Part shown: positions 20,243 through 28,190 of the stretch, piece after piece
How positions within the stretch are numbered: the first letter of the stretch is position 1
Layout: each line of letters begins with the position of its first letter
Source of the DNA: Fischerella muscicola SAG 1427-1 = PCC 73103
Lineage (GTDB): Bacteria > Cyanobacteriota > Cyanobacteriia > Cyanobacteriales > Nostocaceae
NCBI RefSeq assembly: GCF_000317245.1
Contig: NZ_AJLJ01000058.1
Coordinates: 38,914-102,913, forward strand
DNA length: 64,000 bases
Direction: 5' to 3'
The notes under the pieces: model-generated
Told to the model about the DNA's origin: nothing
The model's input: only the letters and a program-made list of their open reading frames with translations
Database searches by the model: none
Translations under genes and position numbers: made by a program

Positions 20243-21412
20243 TCATCGCCGTGCTGTCCGTACTAATAAAAATAAACCTAGTCCCAAACCCAAAAAATTG
20301 GGTAGCCAAGCTGCGACAAAGGGAGAAAGAAAACCTGTGTCTCCCAATGTACGAGCAACCTGTAATGTTGTGTAGTAAGTAAAGATAACAGCTAGACTAA
20401 CCCCAAAACTAGCTGCTCGACCTGTACGTTGGGGTATTGTTCCCACAGTAGCACCGACTAGACCACAGACAACACAGGCAAAAGGAAAGGCGATTTTTTG
20501 TTGAATTCGGACTCGCAATTGACGAACTTTTTGCTCATTACCACTAATGTTTTCTATTTCTAGTTGTTCTAGTGATTGAGCAATGTTCATCTCTTCAAAG
20601 TCACGGCTTCTGTTTGCTACATCTAATGGTGTGCGGGGAAGTTGTAATTGTTGATGTTTGAACCGGGCGATGTTGCGATAAGAGCGATCGGGTGCAACTA
20701 AATAGATCGTACCGTTGTAAAAATCCCAAACGCTTTGTGAGCCATTCCATTCACCTGATTCTGCTACAACAATTTGATTGAGACCTTCTTGAGAACGGTC
20801 TATGAGTGTCAAGCCTTTCATGCGCTTGCCATCAAACTTGTCAGCATAAAACAGACGTGTCAGTATTCTTTCTTTACTGCCATCTGCTTGTTTAACATTT
20901 TGATATTCGGGGTAGAAAATATTTTCTTGCTTAAATGTTGGCTTATCAGATTTGAGAGCTCGATCTAAAGTAACAGTAGCTTCGTAGTTAGCTGCTGGTG
21001 CAATTTGTTCACTGACAACAAATGTGATTCCTGCAACTAAGAAACTCATCACTACGGCAGTTAGTACCATGCGATACACACTCACGCCACAACTACGCAG
21101 AGCAATCAGTTCACTTTCGCCCGACATCCGACTGTAGGTCATCAAAGTTGCTAGCAGTGTTGACATCGGAAAAACATAAACAATTACACGTGGCAACTTT
21201 AACAAAAAAACCTTTAAGCCTATTTCTAGTGGTAATCCTGCTTGAACTACTTTTCGTAGCAATTCATATAAGCTATCGGCCGTAAACACAAGGGAAGCAA
21301 AAATCCCAAAACTAAACAAAAATGGTGGTATCAATTCGCTAGCAAGGTAGCGATCCATTATGGAAATGGACAGCAGTGAATTAAGTTTGTGGAAAGATTT
21401 AGATTTAGCCAT
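20243..21412 (-). CDS. LptF/LptG-family lipopolysaccharide export permease
   Basis: This 389-aa integral membrane protein of the YjgP/YjgQ family forms the membrane part of the LptBFG transporter, which extracts lipopolysaccharide from the inner membrane. It has membrane helices near residues 27-50, 70-90, 115-135 and a cluster at about 310-385, with a periplasmic beta-jellyroll of about 170 residues between. The sequence SIMDRYLASELIPPFLFSFGIF is the family entry motif. Only one permease gene is visible, so a homodimer is possible. It lies downstream of lptB and lptA on the same strand, with 114 bp of repeats between it and lptB. Confidence 0.93.
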   Translation of the reverse strand: MAKSKSFHKLNSLLSISIMDRYLASELIPPFLFSFGIFASLVFTADSLYELLRKVVQAGLPLEIGLKVFLLKLPRVIVYVFPMSTLLATLMTYSRMSGESELIALRSCGVSVYRMVLTAVVMSFLVAGITFVVSEQIAPAANYEATVTLDRALKSDKPTFKQENIFYPEYQNVKQADGSKERILTRLFYADKFDGKRMKGLTLIDRSQEGLNQIVVAESGEWNGSQSVWDFYNGTIYLVAPDRSYRNIARFKHQQLQLPRTPLDVANRSRDFEEMNIAQSLEQLEIENISGNEQKVRQLRVRIQQKIAFPFACVVCGLVGATVGTIPQRTGRAASFGVSLAVIFTYYTTLQVARTLGDTGFLSPFVAAWLPNFLGLGLGLFLLVRTARR

Positions 21413-21435
21413 GAGTCATTAGTCATTAGTAAATA

Positions 21436-21465
21436 GTAGAGACGCGAGGAACATCGCGTCTGTAC
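21436..21465. repeat. Small hairpin repeat (GTAGAGACGCGA type)
   Basis: GTAGAGACGCGA pairs with TCGCGTCTGTAC with one mismatch, in the lptB-lptFG gap. It is nearly identical to 47238-47267, and the core is shared with 53971-53994 and 57281-57337. Confidence 0.7.
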
Positions 21466-21526
21466 AAAAGTCATTAGTCAAGAGTCAAGAGTCAATTGCT
21501 TTTGACTATGGACTTTTGACCATTGA

Positions 21527-22255
21527 CTAAACCTGAAAATTATCACCTAAGTAATATTGGCGCACCAAGGAATTATTGTAGAGTTCGTCGGCGTTGCCGG
21601 AAGCAAGAATTTGGCCTTCCCGCATGATGTAGGCACGATCTGTAATAGCCAGGGTCTCGCGGACATTATGATCTGTAATCAAGATTCCCATATCGCGCTC
21701 CCGCAGTTGTGAAATGAGATATTGAATTTCTGAAACTGCTATTGGGTCAACTCCTGCAAAAGGTTCATCTAAAAGTAAAAACTTTGGTCCTTCCGTACCA
21801 GCTGCTAATGCTCTTGCTAATTCTGTCCGCCGTCGTTCGCCTCCAGAAAGTTGAATTCCTTTGTTGTTAACTACTTTTTCCAAACGAAACTCTTGTAATA
21901 ATGTTTCTAGTCGCCGTTGCCATTGCCAGCGGGGTACATTTGTTTGTTCCAGAACTAACAGTATGTTATCTCGTACTGACAATTGGCGAAAAACACTAGC
22001 TTCCTGTGCTAGATAACCAATACCCAATCGCGCCCTTTTATGCATGGGTAATGCAGTAATGTCCTGATGATCCAACCATACAGTTCCTCGGTCTGGTTTT
22101 TCTAAACCTGTGGCAATGTAGAATGTCGTAGTTTTACCAGCACCATTTGGGCCTAGTAACCCAACTACTTCGCCTTGGGCAACAGAAACGTTGACGCGAT
22201 TGACAATCACTCGCTTGCCATAAGATTTGCGAATATTTTCTAGGACAATTTTCAC
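21527..22255 (-). CDS. lptB: LPS export ABC transporter ATP-binding protein
   Basis: This 242-aa cytosolic ATPase drives lipopolysaccharide export with the LptF/G permease. The Walker A motif GPNGAGKT is at residues about 35-42, and the Q-loop YLAQEASVFRQLSV is characteristic of LptB. The signature is LSGGERRRTELARAL, the Walker B motif is FLLLDEPFAGVDP and the switch is ITDHNVRET. It lies between lptA and the permease gene on the same strand, the usual operon order. Confidence 0.95.
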   Translation of the reverse strand: MKIVLENIRKSYGKRVIVNRVNVSVAQGEVVGLLGPNGAGKTTTFYIATGLEKPDRGTVWLDHQDITALPMHKRARLGIGYLAQEASVFRQLSVRDNILLVLEQTNVPRWQWQRRLETLLQEFRLEKVVNNKGIQLSGGERRRTELARALAAGTEGPKFLLLDEPFAGVDPIAVSEIQYLISQLRERDMGILITDHNVRETLAITDRAYIMREGQILASGNADELYNNSLVRQYYLGDNFQV

Positions 22256-22373
22256 GCTCTGTGTGCTTTGTTGCTTGTTAATAATTAGTGAGTAGTGTTT
22301 GTTAAAAACTAACTACATAAATTAACTGTATGGGCGCATGATTTTACGCCCCTACTAACCACTAAATTCTAAT

Positions 22374-22868
22374 TTACTTGGAACGTTGAAGAGGAGGTGT
22401 GTTGGGGGCGGGTGTGGTTGCTTGATTTACTTGACTATCGTTGACTATGTAGATAGATTCTACTTGGCGACCTGTTTTTGGTTGAGCAACAAATCGTCCT
22501 TCATCAATCAGGTATGTTACTGTCTCACCTCGAATACTGTTGCCGCCCTGTTGCAAAACGTAAACATTACCACTTAGAACTATGCGACGTTCTTTGCTAA
22601 AATACTGGGCTTGTGCTGCTGTAGCCTGAATTCCTCTGGCTTCATACACCATTTGTACGTTACCGCGAGCAGTTGCGACTTGTGTTTTGGCGTCGTATTC
22701 TTGTACATCAGAGTTAATAGTCAGGGGGCGATTTCCGGCTGCTGTCTGGGCGGTGGCGGTTTGTAGTTGGCTAGGAAATGCGATCGCACCAAAAAGTGCA
22801 GCTGGCAGCATTAAGGCTAATCCAAAGCGGCGCATTGGCAATAGAAGTAATTGATACCAAGAGATCAT
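22374..22868 (-). CDS. lptA: LptA/OstA-family periplasmic LPS transport protein
   Basis: This 164-aa protein has an N-terminal signal segment (about residues 10-42, ending TATAQTAAG) and an OstA-like beta-jellyroll. The jellyroll is recognisable by INSDVQEYDAKTQVATARGNVQMVYEARGIQATAAQAQYFSKERRIVLSG, here spanning residues 51-100. LptA bridges the periplasm to carry lipopolysaccharide to the outer membrane. As the first gene of lptA-lptB-lptFG it supports the assignment of all three. The C-terminus is Pro/Thr-rich and probably disordered. Confidence 0.88.
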   Translation of the reverse strand: MISWYQLLLLPMRRFGLALMLPAALFGAIAFPSQLQTATAQTAAGNRPLTINSDVQEYDAKTQVATARGNVQMVYEARGIQATAAQAQYFSKERRIVLSGNVYVLQQGGNSIRGETVTYLIDEGRFVAQPKTGRQVESIYIVNDSQVNQATTPAPNTPPLQRSK

Positions 22869-23197
22869 AGCAATTTAGGATTTAAGATTTCAGCTTGTAT
22901 TCCAATTATCTCTACTACTAGAGTATGTCAGGATCACTACTAGCTGTAATATATTGACGTTCGCCACAAACTCAAGGTTTCGCCACTTTAGCCTTTTCCA
23001 CCTCTAGCTTTGACTGGGGCGTCAAGTTATTCGATGGATGGGTAAAATTTTCAATAATTTCTCCCTTCCCTAGTCCTCCTTGTCCCCCTTGTCCACGCCA
23101 CGTGCTACAACGCTCTTGACCCGCAAGGGCGCAGTGGCTCCCCTTGTCTCCCTTCCCTTGTCCTAATTTCAACTCATCAGTTCAAAGTTGACAAATA

Positions 23198-23593
23198 CTA
23201 ATCTTCACTCCCCAGTACTATCTTGGGTAAAGGCAATGCTTGCTCATCGCCCAATTTCATTGTGGCTAGTTTCTCTGGTTCTGTATGTTGTAATGTTCTC
23301 AATAACGCAGCGCTATGTTCTAATAACTCATCTACATCTATGCCACCGTAAACTGATGGATAACGTCGCAGGCGGTTGCTACCTTCTCCTAACAAAATCG
23401 CTGCACCTCGCCAATTACTGTTACCCAAATGATACAGCGCTACTGCTATTTGTAAAATTCCCTGATAAAAAGTTTTTTCTGGCTCTGTTGCTTCCATCCA
23501 CAAAGCCTCTAAGGTATCATGGCAGGCATAGAATTCCCCAGCATTAAATTGTTCTACGCCTTGCCAAAATTGCTGGGGTTGGTCATTAGTCAT
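23198..23593 (-). CDS. DUF309 protein
   Basis: This 131-aa protein has the DUF309 signature FNAGEFYACHDTLEALWMEA near residue 15. It continues with FYQGILQIAVALYHLGNSNWRGAAILL, a helical bundle typical of the family. The conserved His-Glu pair suggests metal or ligand binding, but the function is not established. It lies 174 bp downstream of ftrC on the same strand, with an imperfect hairpin between them. The 3' side borders a Cys-free low-complexity C/T-rich stretch that holds no gene. Confidence 0.88.
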   Translation of the reverse strand: MTNDQPQQFWQGVEQFNAGEFYACHDTLEALWMEATEPEKTFYQGILQIAVALYHLGNSNWRGAAILLGEGSNRLRRYPSVYGGIDVDELLEHSAALLRTLQHTEPEKLATMKLGDEQALPLPKIVLGSED

Positions 23594-23678
23594 TAGTTGT
23601 TAGTTATTTCGTTATTGACCATTTTTTTTTTAAGAATTTTTGCTTTTGTTAATAAACAAGTACATTCTTATGAACATA

Positions 23679-23718
23679 CCAGTGAGCAGTAGATAACTAA
23701 CTGGTAACTGTTCACTGG
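23679..23718 (-). terminator. Hairpin between ftrC and the DUF309 gene
   Basis: CCAGTGAGCAGT (23679-23690) pairs with ACTGTTCACTGG (23707-23718) apart from one wobble. It lies about 50 bp after the ftrC stop, suggesting termination or attenuation. No clear T-run was seen. Confidence 0.45.
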
Positions 23719-23767
23719 TAACTGTAGCTTGCGGCAAGTCGCCATGTATGTGTCTATAGTGATTTGG

Positions 23768-24133
23768 TTAGCCCATACTGTCGCGTACTTGTTTGATTGT
23801 TTCCAAAGAGATTTCTTGCTTGTCGCCAGCAAACTCATTATCTGGGGTAAGAAACAACATACAGTGGCACTCTTTACGTTCCCGCATTGGTACACAAGGA
23901 CAGTTCCAAAAAGTAGCGCTGACCTCGGCTTGTTTGTCTTCGTAGTGGCGACAAGGACATAGGGGTGCTCCAAGTTCATCTTTATGTTTAGCAAGTCCTT
24001 CAATTACCACTGCGGTTACAGAAGGTTCAGAACAGAAGTAAGTTCCAGTGCGCTTGGCGTATTGTTCAGAAAAATGGCGCATTGCTTCTAAGTTTTTATC
24101 GCTGGATTTTGTGTTTACTTCTGGGGAGATCAT
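23768..24133 (-). CDS. ftrC: Ferredoxin-thioredoxin reductase, catalytic chain
   Basis: This [4Fe-4S] subunit passes electrons from photosynthetic ferredoxin to thioredoxins, which then activate Calvin-cycle and other enzymes in the light. The 121-aa reading shows the seven conserved Cys: FCSEPS, PLCPCRHY, NCPCVPM and KECHCMLF. These supply the cluster ligands and the redox-active disulfide. I prefer the Met that begins MISPEVNTK over one four codons upstream because family members start so. The variable-chain gene is not in the window, and cyanobacterial ftrC and ftrV are often apart. Confidence 0.95.
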   Translation of the reverse strand: MISPEVNTKSSDKNLEAMRHFSEQYAKRTGTYFCSEPSVTAVVIEGLAKHKDELGAPLCPCRHYEDKQAEVSATFWNCPCVPMRERKECHCMLFLTPDNEFAGDKQEISLETIKQVRDSMG

Positions 24134-24466
24134 AGGAACGAACACTCATAATTTACACATTTCTTTGCATTGTACCGCAGCCTTGGTAAGCTATAGCTGG
24201 GGATAATCCCTCCTTTTTTTGGCTATCCTCACCCAAGGCGTGTCTGCCAGATACATGGTTTGCTGATTCTGTGGCGATCGCAAGCACTCAACTGCCCTTG
24301 ATTTCACCCCAGGATTGGAATTATCTGCCTCTAAAATAAAACCCCTGTTGAGCAATTACGAAATTTTTTATGGTTACTAGTTGGCAAATTACAAATTTGA
24401 TGCTCAAATAGATCGAGGAACAATTTAATACTGTATAATCAGCAAAAGCAAATCCCAAACTTACTT
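24134..24466. other. Spacer between ftrC and tRNA-Leu
   Basis: These 333 bp hold the ftrC promoter (reading left) and the tRNA-Leu promoter (reading right). A TATAAT-like TGTATAAT lies at about 24432-24439, 28 bp before the tRNA. The frames here are shadows without domains. Confidence 0.5.
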
Positions 24467-24848
24467 GGGGGTGTGGCGGAATGGTAGACGCTACGGACTT
24501 AAGTAATTGAGCCTTAAAGAAGAAACTCTTTAAGTGAATGCTCTCAAATTCAGGGAAACCTAAATCTGGCAACAGACAAGGCAATCCTGAGCCAAGCCAA
24601 ATTTGTCATTTGCCATTTCTCATTGGTCAATTGTTAACTAACAAAAGACAAATGATAAACAACAAAAGACTTATTCGGAAGGTGCAGAGACCCGACGGGA
24701 GCTACCCTAACGTTAAGTCGAGGGTAAAGGGAGAGTCCAATTCTCAAAGCCACAAGTAGCTAGTCTACTAGGCAGTAGCGAAAGCTGCGGGAGAATGAAA
24801 ATCCGTTGACCGTAAAAGGTCGTGAGGGTTCAAGTCCCTCCACCCCCA
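24467..24848 (+). tRNA. trnL-UAA: tRNA-Leu(UAA) interrupted by a group I intron
   Basis: Exon 1 is 24467-24500 and exon 2 is 24798-24848, giving an 85-nt mature tRNA. The acceptor stem GGGGGTG pairs with CACCCCC, and A is the discriminator. The anticodon stem ACGGA/TCCGT encloses a CTTAAAA loop with anticodon TAA. The T-arm reads GAGGGTTCAAGTCCCTC. The intron lies between U34 and A35, as in other cyanobacteria and plastids. The CCA end is not encoded. Confidence 0.96.
24501..24797 (+). other. Group I intron in tRNA-Leu(UAA)
   Basis: This self-splicing intron of 297 nt follows the exon U and ends in G. It carries the conserved cyanobacterial tRNA-Leu intron core, for example AATTGAGCCTTAAAGAAG at the 5' end and ACCCGACGGGAGCTACCC plus GAGTCCAATTCTCAAAGCC in the catalytic core. 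Positions 24602-24670 are degenerate 7-bp repeats (TTTGTCA, TTTGCCA, TTTCTCA and so on) that would form the variable P6b stem. No homing endonuclease is encoded. Confidence 0.93.
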
Positions 24849-24867
24849 CTAAAAATTAAGAACTGAG

Positions 24868-24894
24868 CCAGTCTTCACATGAAGGCTGGTTTTT
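24868..24894 (+). terminator. Rho-independent terminator of tRNA-Leu
   Basis: CCAGTCTTC pairs with GAAGGCTGG (one G-T wobble) across a 4-nt loop and is followed by five T, starting 20 bp after the tRNA. Confidence 0.85.
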
Positions 24895-25100
24895 GTATGC
24901 TAATCATAAGATAGGTGCTCATGTGATAAATCATACAACGAAGCGATGAAAACCTGTTACCTATTCTCTATTCACTATTTTCAAGATATTATATTTGCCC
25001 AAAAAGTTTGAAAAAATCCTTTTAGAGAAACCAGGATTTTTACTTTCAGTGAATTTATCAATTTAATATAAAGGGAAACTTTCTCTTATTAAAGAGTAGA

Positions 25101-25340
25101 TTGATACTCTTGAGTCATTTAGAATCTCGGCTCGCTAATTTAATTCGCTATTACGATCAGTATTCAGAAGCAGAATGCCAATGCTTTATTAACTTTATAG
25201 AAATTTTTAATATCACATTTGCAATTTATGCTGAGAATGTCGAATATAACTTGATAAAGATCGAAGACAATGAGAAAGTTCATGAAGTCGAGTTTGATCC
25301 AAATGCTTATCATGTATTTTCTCAATTGAAATTTTGGTAG
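25101..25340 (+). CDS. Possible small protein with a TTG start
   Basis: This 79-codon frame has no ATG or GTG at its 5' end; TTG at 25101 or 25110 is the only usable start, behind a weak AAAGAG. The product (SHLESRLANLIRYYDQYSEA, then QCFINFIEIFNITFAIYAEN) is acidic and amphipathic with a plausible composition. The frame is open from about 25053. It could be a real small protein, or the remains of a gene that has lost its start. I do not recognise it. Confidence 0.4.
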   Translation: MILLSHLESRLANLIRYYDQYSEAECQCFINFIEIFNITFAIYAENVEYNLIKIEDNEKVHEVEFDPNAYHVFSQLKFW

Positions 25341-25376
25341 TTCGTTAGTGGTTAATATTTAGTGGTTAGTGATTTG

Positions 25377-26294
25377 TTATTTAAAGAGGCGTTCGTCAAG
25401 CCAAGCCAAGCCAGCACCAGTGATTTCTGCAAGCATACTGACTAGGCGATAGACAGCTATTGCACTGATGACTACCGCCGCAGAAAAATAGTTTTGTAGA
25501 AGCGCGATCGCAGTTGCTTCAAACACACCTAATCCACCAGGCGCACCCGGAACAACAAGCCCAAGTAACCAAGCAAAACTAAAAGCTGTGAACAATAAGG
25601 GAATTTGACTTAAATTTAAAGAACTCAAAGCATAAAAAGTTAAAATAAATCCGATACCACGCAATCCTAAAAATCCCATTTCTCCTAATAAAGGCAATAG
25701 AGGGTAGTGTTCCATAGTAAAACTAACATCTGAATTACTTGTGGGATCAGACTTCTTTGCTTTCAAGCGATGTAGCAAGCGAATTAATAGATTTAAAAAC
25801 CGGGGATGAAGCACACAAAGCACTACAACCAAACCTAGTATTTGCCCTATATGTACAGTTAAATTAGTATTTGTTTGAACAAATAAACTGCTTGATAAGA
25901 CAACAATTAAAGCTGCTGCTGCCATCAGTAAAGGTTCTAGTAATACACTCAGAGTGGCTACAGCAGCGGAAACCTTGGCATTTTTTGCTGCCATAATTCG
26001 CCCATAATAATGCCAAACATTACCCGGTAAATATTTAGCGAGGTTGGTTTGCAGATAAACTTGGATAAATTGCACAGATGATACAGGTTGATTTAAATGT
26101 CTGAGAATCCAAGTCCAAACCCAACCAGCCCAAGTATGTCCTAATAAAGTTACACCAGTTGCGATCGCGATAATTGCCCATCCTACTGCATCAATGCGAA
26201 TAGCAGTAATTCCTTGCCAGTTATCCTTTAAGGCTTTCGTCAAAAAAAACAGCGTTCCACCCAAAATTAACCAGCGTAAAAATTTTTTAATCAT
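25377..26294 (-). CDS. Flippase-like integral membrane protein (UPF0104, LPG-synthase TM family)
   Basis: This 305-aa protein has about eight membrane helices and the pattern of the lysylphosphatidylglycerol-synthase transmembrane family. Examples are VYLQTNLAKYLPGNVWHYYGR near residue 83 and GLVVPGAPGGLGVFEATAIALL near residue 245. The catalytic domain of true LPG synthase is absent. Members move or handle lipids or polyprenyl-linked sugars in the inner membrane, and the substrate here is unknown. The spacer on its left has only the weak 79-codon frame. Confidence 0.88.
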   Translation of the reverse strand: MIKKFLRWLILGGTLFFLTKALKDNWQGITAIRIDAVGWAIIAIATGVTLLGHTWAGWVWTWILRHLNQPVSSVQFIQVYLQTNLAKYLPGNVWHYYGRIMAAKNAKVSAAVATLSVLLEPLLMAAAALIVVLSSSLFVQTNTNLTVHIGQILGLVVVLCVLHPRFLNLLIRLLHRLKAKKSDPTSNSDVSFTMEHYPLLPLLGEMGFLGLRGIGFILTFYALSSLNLSQIPLLFTAFSFAWLLGLVVPGAPGGLGVFEATAIALLQNYFSAAVVISAIAVYRLVSMLAEITGAGLAWLDERLFK

Positions 26295-26664
26295 TGCAGA
26301 GATTTAACTGTTCGGCCAGCCTTTGGTTAAACACTTCAAATCATACAGTAGAGGCAGAGTCTTTGGGTAACAATTATTGAAATTGGTGTAAATAATTCAG
26401 CTGAATATCTTATCTTTCTGTTGCTTAAATTTTTCCTGCTTTATGATTTCTTCTACTTATATCCATCTTAAGTTAGATAAAAATCACATTAAATTAATAA
26501 CAATAATGTGACTTACGCTAGAGGAAAAGCCTCCTTTTAAATACGTATTCTAAGAAGTCGATTGTTGCGTTAAACAAAAATCAACTCCAGCAATAAAGCT
26601 AACTGAGTTTCATCATTACTCAGATTAAGTCCTTATATTTGTTTGGTGTTGAAAGGAGGAATGG
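26295..26664. other. Divergent spacer upstream of the lipoprotein pair
   Basis: This 370-bp spacer should contain promoters for the flippase-like gene and the lipoprotein genes. AAAGGAGG at 26652-26659 is the ribosome site of the latter. No other structure is clear. Confidence 0.5.
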
Positions 26665-27201
26665 GTGAAAAGTTTAATTACATTTGTAAAAAAACTACGC
26701 TTGCGGCAAGTTTTAACTGTATTTTTGGCTGGTTTATTGTTAATAGTTAGTACTGCTTGTAGTAGCAAGTATGCTCAAGGCGCACAGCCATACAATCCAC
26801 CTGTACAAGCTGGCGGGGCTAACAATCCTTACAAGAATGGTGGAGATAAATATACAAACTTAAAAATGTCCAATCCTGGACGCGATCAAGCTAGTTTACA
26901 GCTAAACTCACAAGTGTTTTTGGCTGCTGTCAATGACGAATCTGAATTGCTTTACCCTGGTGCGGAAACTCCAGTTGGTAGAGCCTATAAGGAGGGAGAA
27001 TTACCAATCAAATCTGAAAAAGATTTCCGTCCAAATGCTGGTAATTTGATTCAGAATGAATCTAGTGTAACTCAAAGAGCAAAAGACAGAATTGAAACTG
27101 TTAAAGAAGCGGTAGAAGAAGCTTCAGGATTTTTGAAAGACAAAGGGAATGAAGCTGCCAAGAGACCAGAACTGCAACCTAATCCAGCAGTCAATAAATA
27201 A
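26665..27201 (+). CDS. Lipoprotein, first of a related pair (DUF6658-like)
   Basis: This 178-aa protein has a lipoprotein signal peptide: basic KSLITFVKKLRLRQ, hydrophobic FLAGLLLIVS and the lipobox STAC with C32. GTG at 26665 is 5 bp after AGGAGG, while the ATG at 26661 is in another frame, so the GTG start is well supported. The mature part has NNPYKNGGDKYTNL and LLYPGAETPVGRAYKEGELP, then an amphipathic helix to the end (RIETVKEAVEEASGFLKDKG). Such proteins occur in several copies in filamentous cyanobacteria and have been called low-temperature-induced. That name is from memory of annotations and the function is unknown. Confidence 0.85.
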   Translation: MKSLITFVKKLRLRQVLTVFLAGLLLIVSTACSSKYAQGAQPYNPPVQAGGANNPYKNGGDKYTNLKMSNPGRDQASLQLNSQVFLAAVNDESELLYPGAETPVGRAYKEGELPIKSEKDFRPNAGNLIQNESSVTQRAKDRIETVKEAVEEASGFLKDKGNEAAKRPELQPNPAVNK

Positions 27202-27289
27202 AGATTAATCCCAAATACTCAAGATTCATGATTTTGGATTGAGTATTGCTGAGTTTCTAACTAAATTCAAACACGATCAGGAGTTCCAA

Positions 27290-27817
27290 ATGAACAAAGT
27301 AATTTCTTGGATTAAAAAAGTTAAGTTGCACCAAATTTTTACAGTTTTTGCAGTAGGTGTTTTAGTATTTTTCACCCAGGCTTGTTCTCCTTCTACAGCC
27401 GCTCAACCTACACAATCTCCTAAAGGTAATGCTGAAGTATATGTCCCCAAGGGTGATAATGTCATTAATCCCTACGAAGGTGGGATGAATAACTTTAGCG
27501 ATAGAGACCCAAGAGCAAAAAGTGATGTAAAAGCTAGAGGTGAATACTTAAAAGAAAATGCTGCCCAAAATCAAGCTGAAAAATCTACTAATAATCCCCT
27601 CGAAGCCATCCGTCGTGTAGGTTCTGATGCAGGTAACTTAGGTAAAAATGTTCAGCAAAAAGCTGAAGATGTAGGAAATAAAGCTCAAAATACTGCTGAA
27701 GATTTTGCTAGAGGAACCAAGCAAGGAGTTGAAAATATCAAGGGCAACACTCAGGATGCTGGTGATTACGCCAAAGACGTTACTAAGCACACAGTTCGAG
27801 ATACCCTCAGAGACTAG
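27290..27817 (+). CDS. Lipoprotein, second of the pair, with LEA-like helix repeats
   Basis: This 175-aa protein starts at ATG 27290 behind CAGGAG. Its N-terminus parallels the preceding gene (KVISWIKKVKLHQIFTVFAVGV, lipobox TQAC, C32), so the two are diverged tandem duplicates. The C-terminal half is a repeating amphipathic pattern (VQQKAEDVGNKAQNTAEDF, KQGVENIKGNTQDAGDYAKD). It resembles late-embryogenesis-abundant or YtxH-like stress proteins. It is probably an envelope-anchored stress protein; the role is inferred from composition. Confidence 0.83.
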   Translation: MNKVISWIKKVKLHQIFTVFAVGVLVFFTQACSPSTAAQPTQSPKGNAEVYVPKGDNVINPYEGGMNNFSDRDPRAKSDVKARGEYLKENAAQNQAEKSTNNPLEAIRRVGSDAGNLGKNVQQKAEDVGNKAQNTAEDFARGTKQGVENIKGNTQDAGDYAKDVTKHTVRDTLRD

Positions 27818-27860
27818 AGAGCCTAGTTGAAGTGAATTGAAATATTCTTCACTCTTTTAG

Positions 27861-28070
27861 GCTACGGTGTACACACAAATCTAGGTTGAGCGCATCTGTA
27901 CCACCTCGGAATAAATTCCGAGTCTCATAGCACAAGTCCTCTTCAGAGGACTCAAAAAAAAGTTTGTTCCAGTCCACTTGAGTAGACTTTCGCTATAAGC
28001 CTGGAACTTTAGTTCTAGGCGGGATACAGTTTCAACATGAAAATTTTTGACTTGTGTGTACACCGTAGCC
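27861..28070. mobile_element. MITE of about 210 bp with 19-bp inverted ends
   Basis: GGCTACGGTGTACACACAA (27860-27878) and its exact reverse complement (28052-28070) bound a non-coding element. CTTTTAG precedes the left end (27854-27860) and follows the right end (28071-28077), a likely 7-bp target duplication. The inside holds several palindromes: CTCGGAAT/ATTCCGAG, GTCCTCT/AGAGGAC, AGTCCACT/AGTAGACT and CCTGGAACT/AGTTCTAGG. There is no transposase, so it would need one supplied from elsewhere. Confidence 0.8.
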
Positions 28071-28190
28071 CTTTTAGGGTGAGATGATATCAACAAAGCC
28101 TGCCTATGCAGGCTTATTTAGTGAATTCCAATGATAACCTATGTGTGTGCATCAATAGTCTATTTTTAGAATACAAATTTTGTTGAGCTT

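Noticed and set aside
22972..23172. 66-codon frame on the minus strand
   Set aside because: Low-complexity Gly/Lys-rich product of a CCTTGTCC repeat tract.
24321..24759. Frames on both strands over tRNA-Leu
   Set aside because: They run through the tRNA exons and group I intron, which explain the sequence fully.
27881..28096. 71-codon frame on the minus strand
   Set aside because: Lies wholly within the MITE with its hairpins, so it is a by-product of the repeat.
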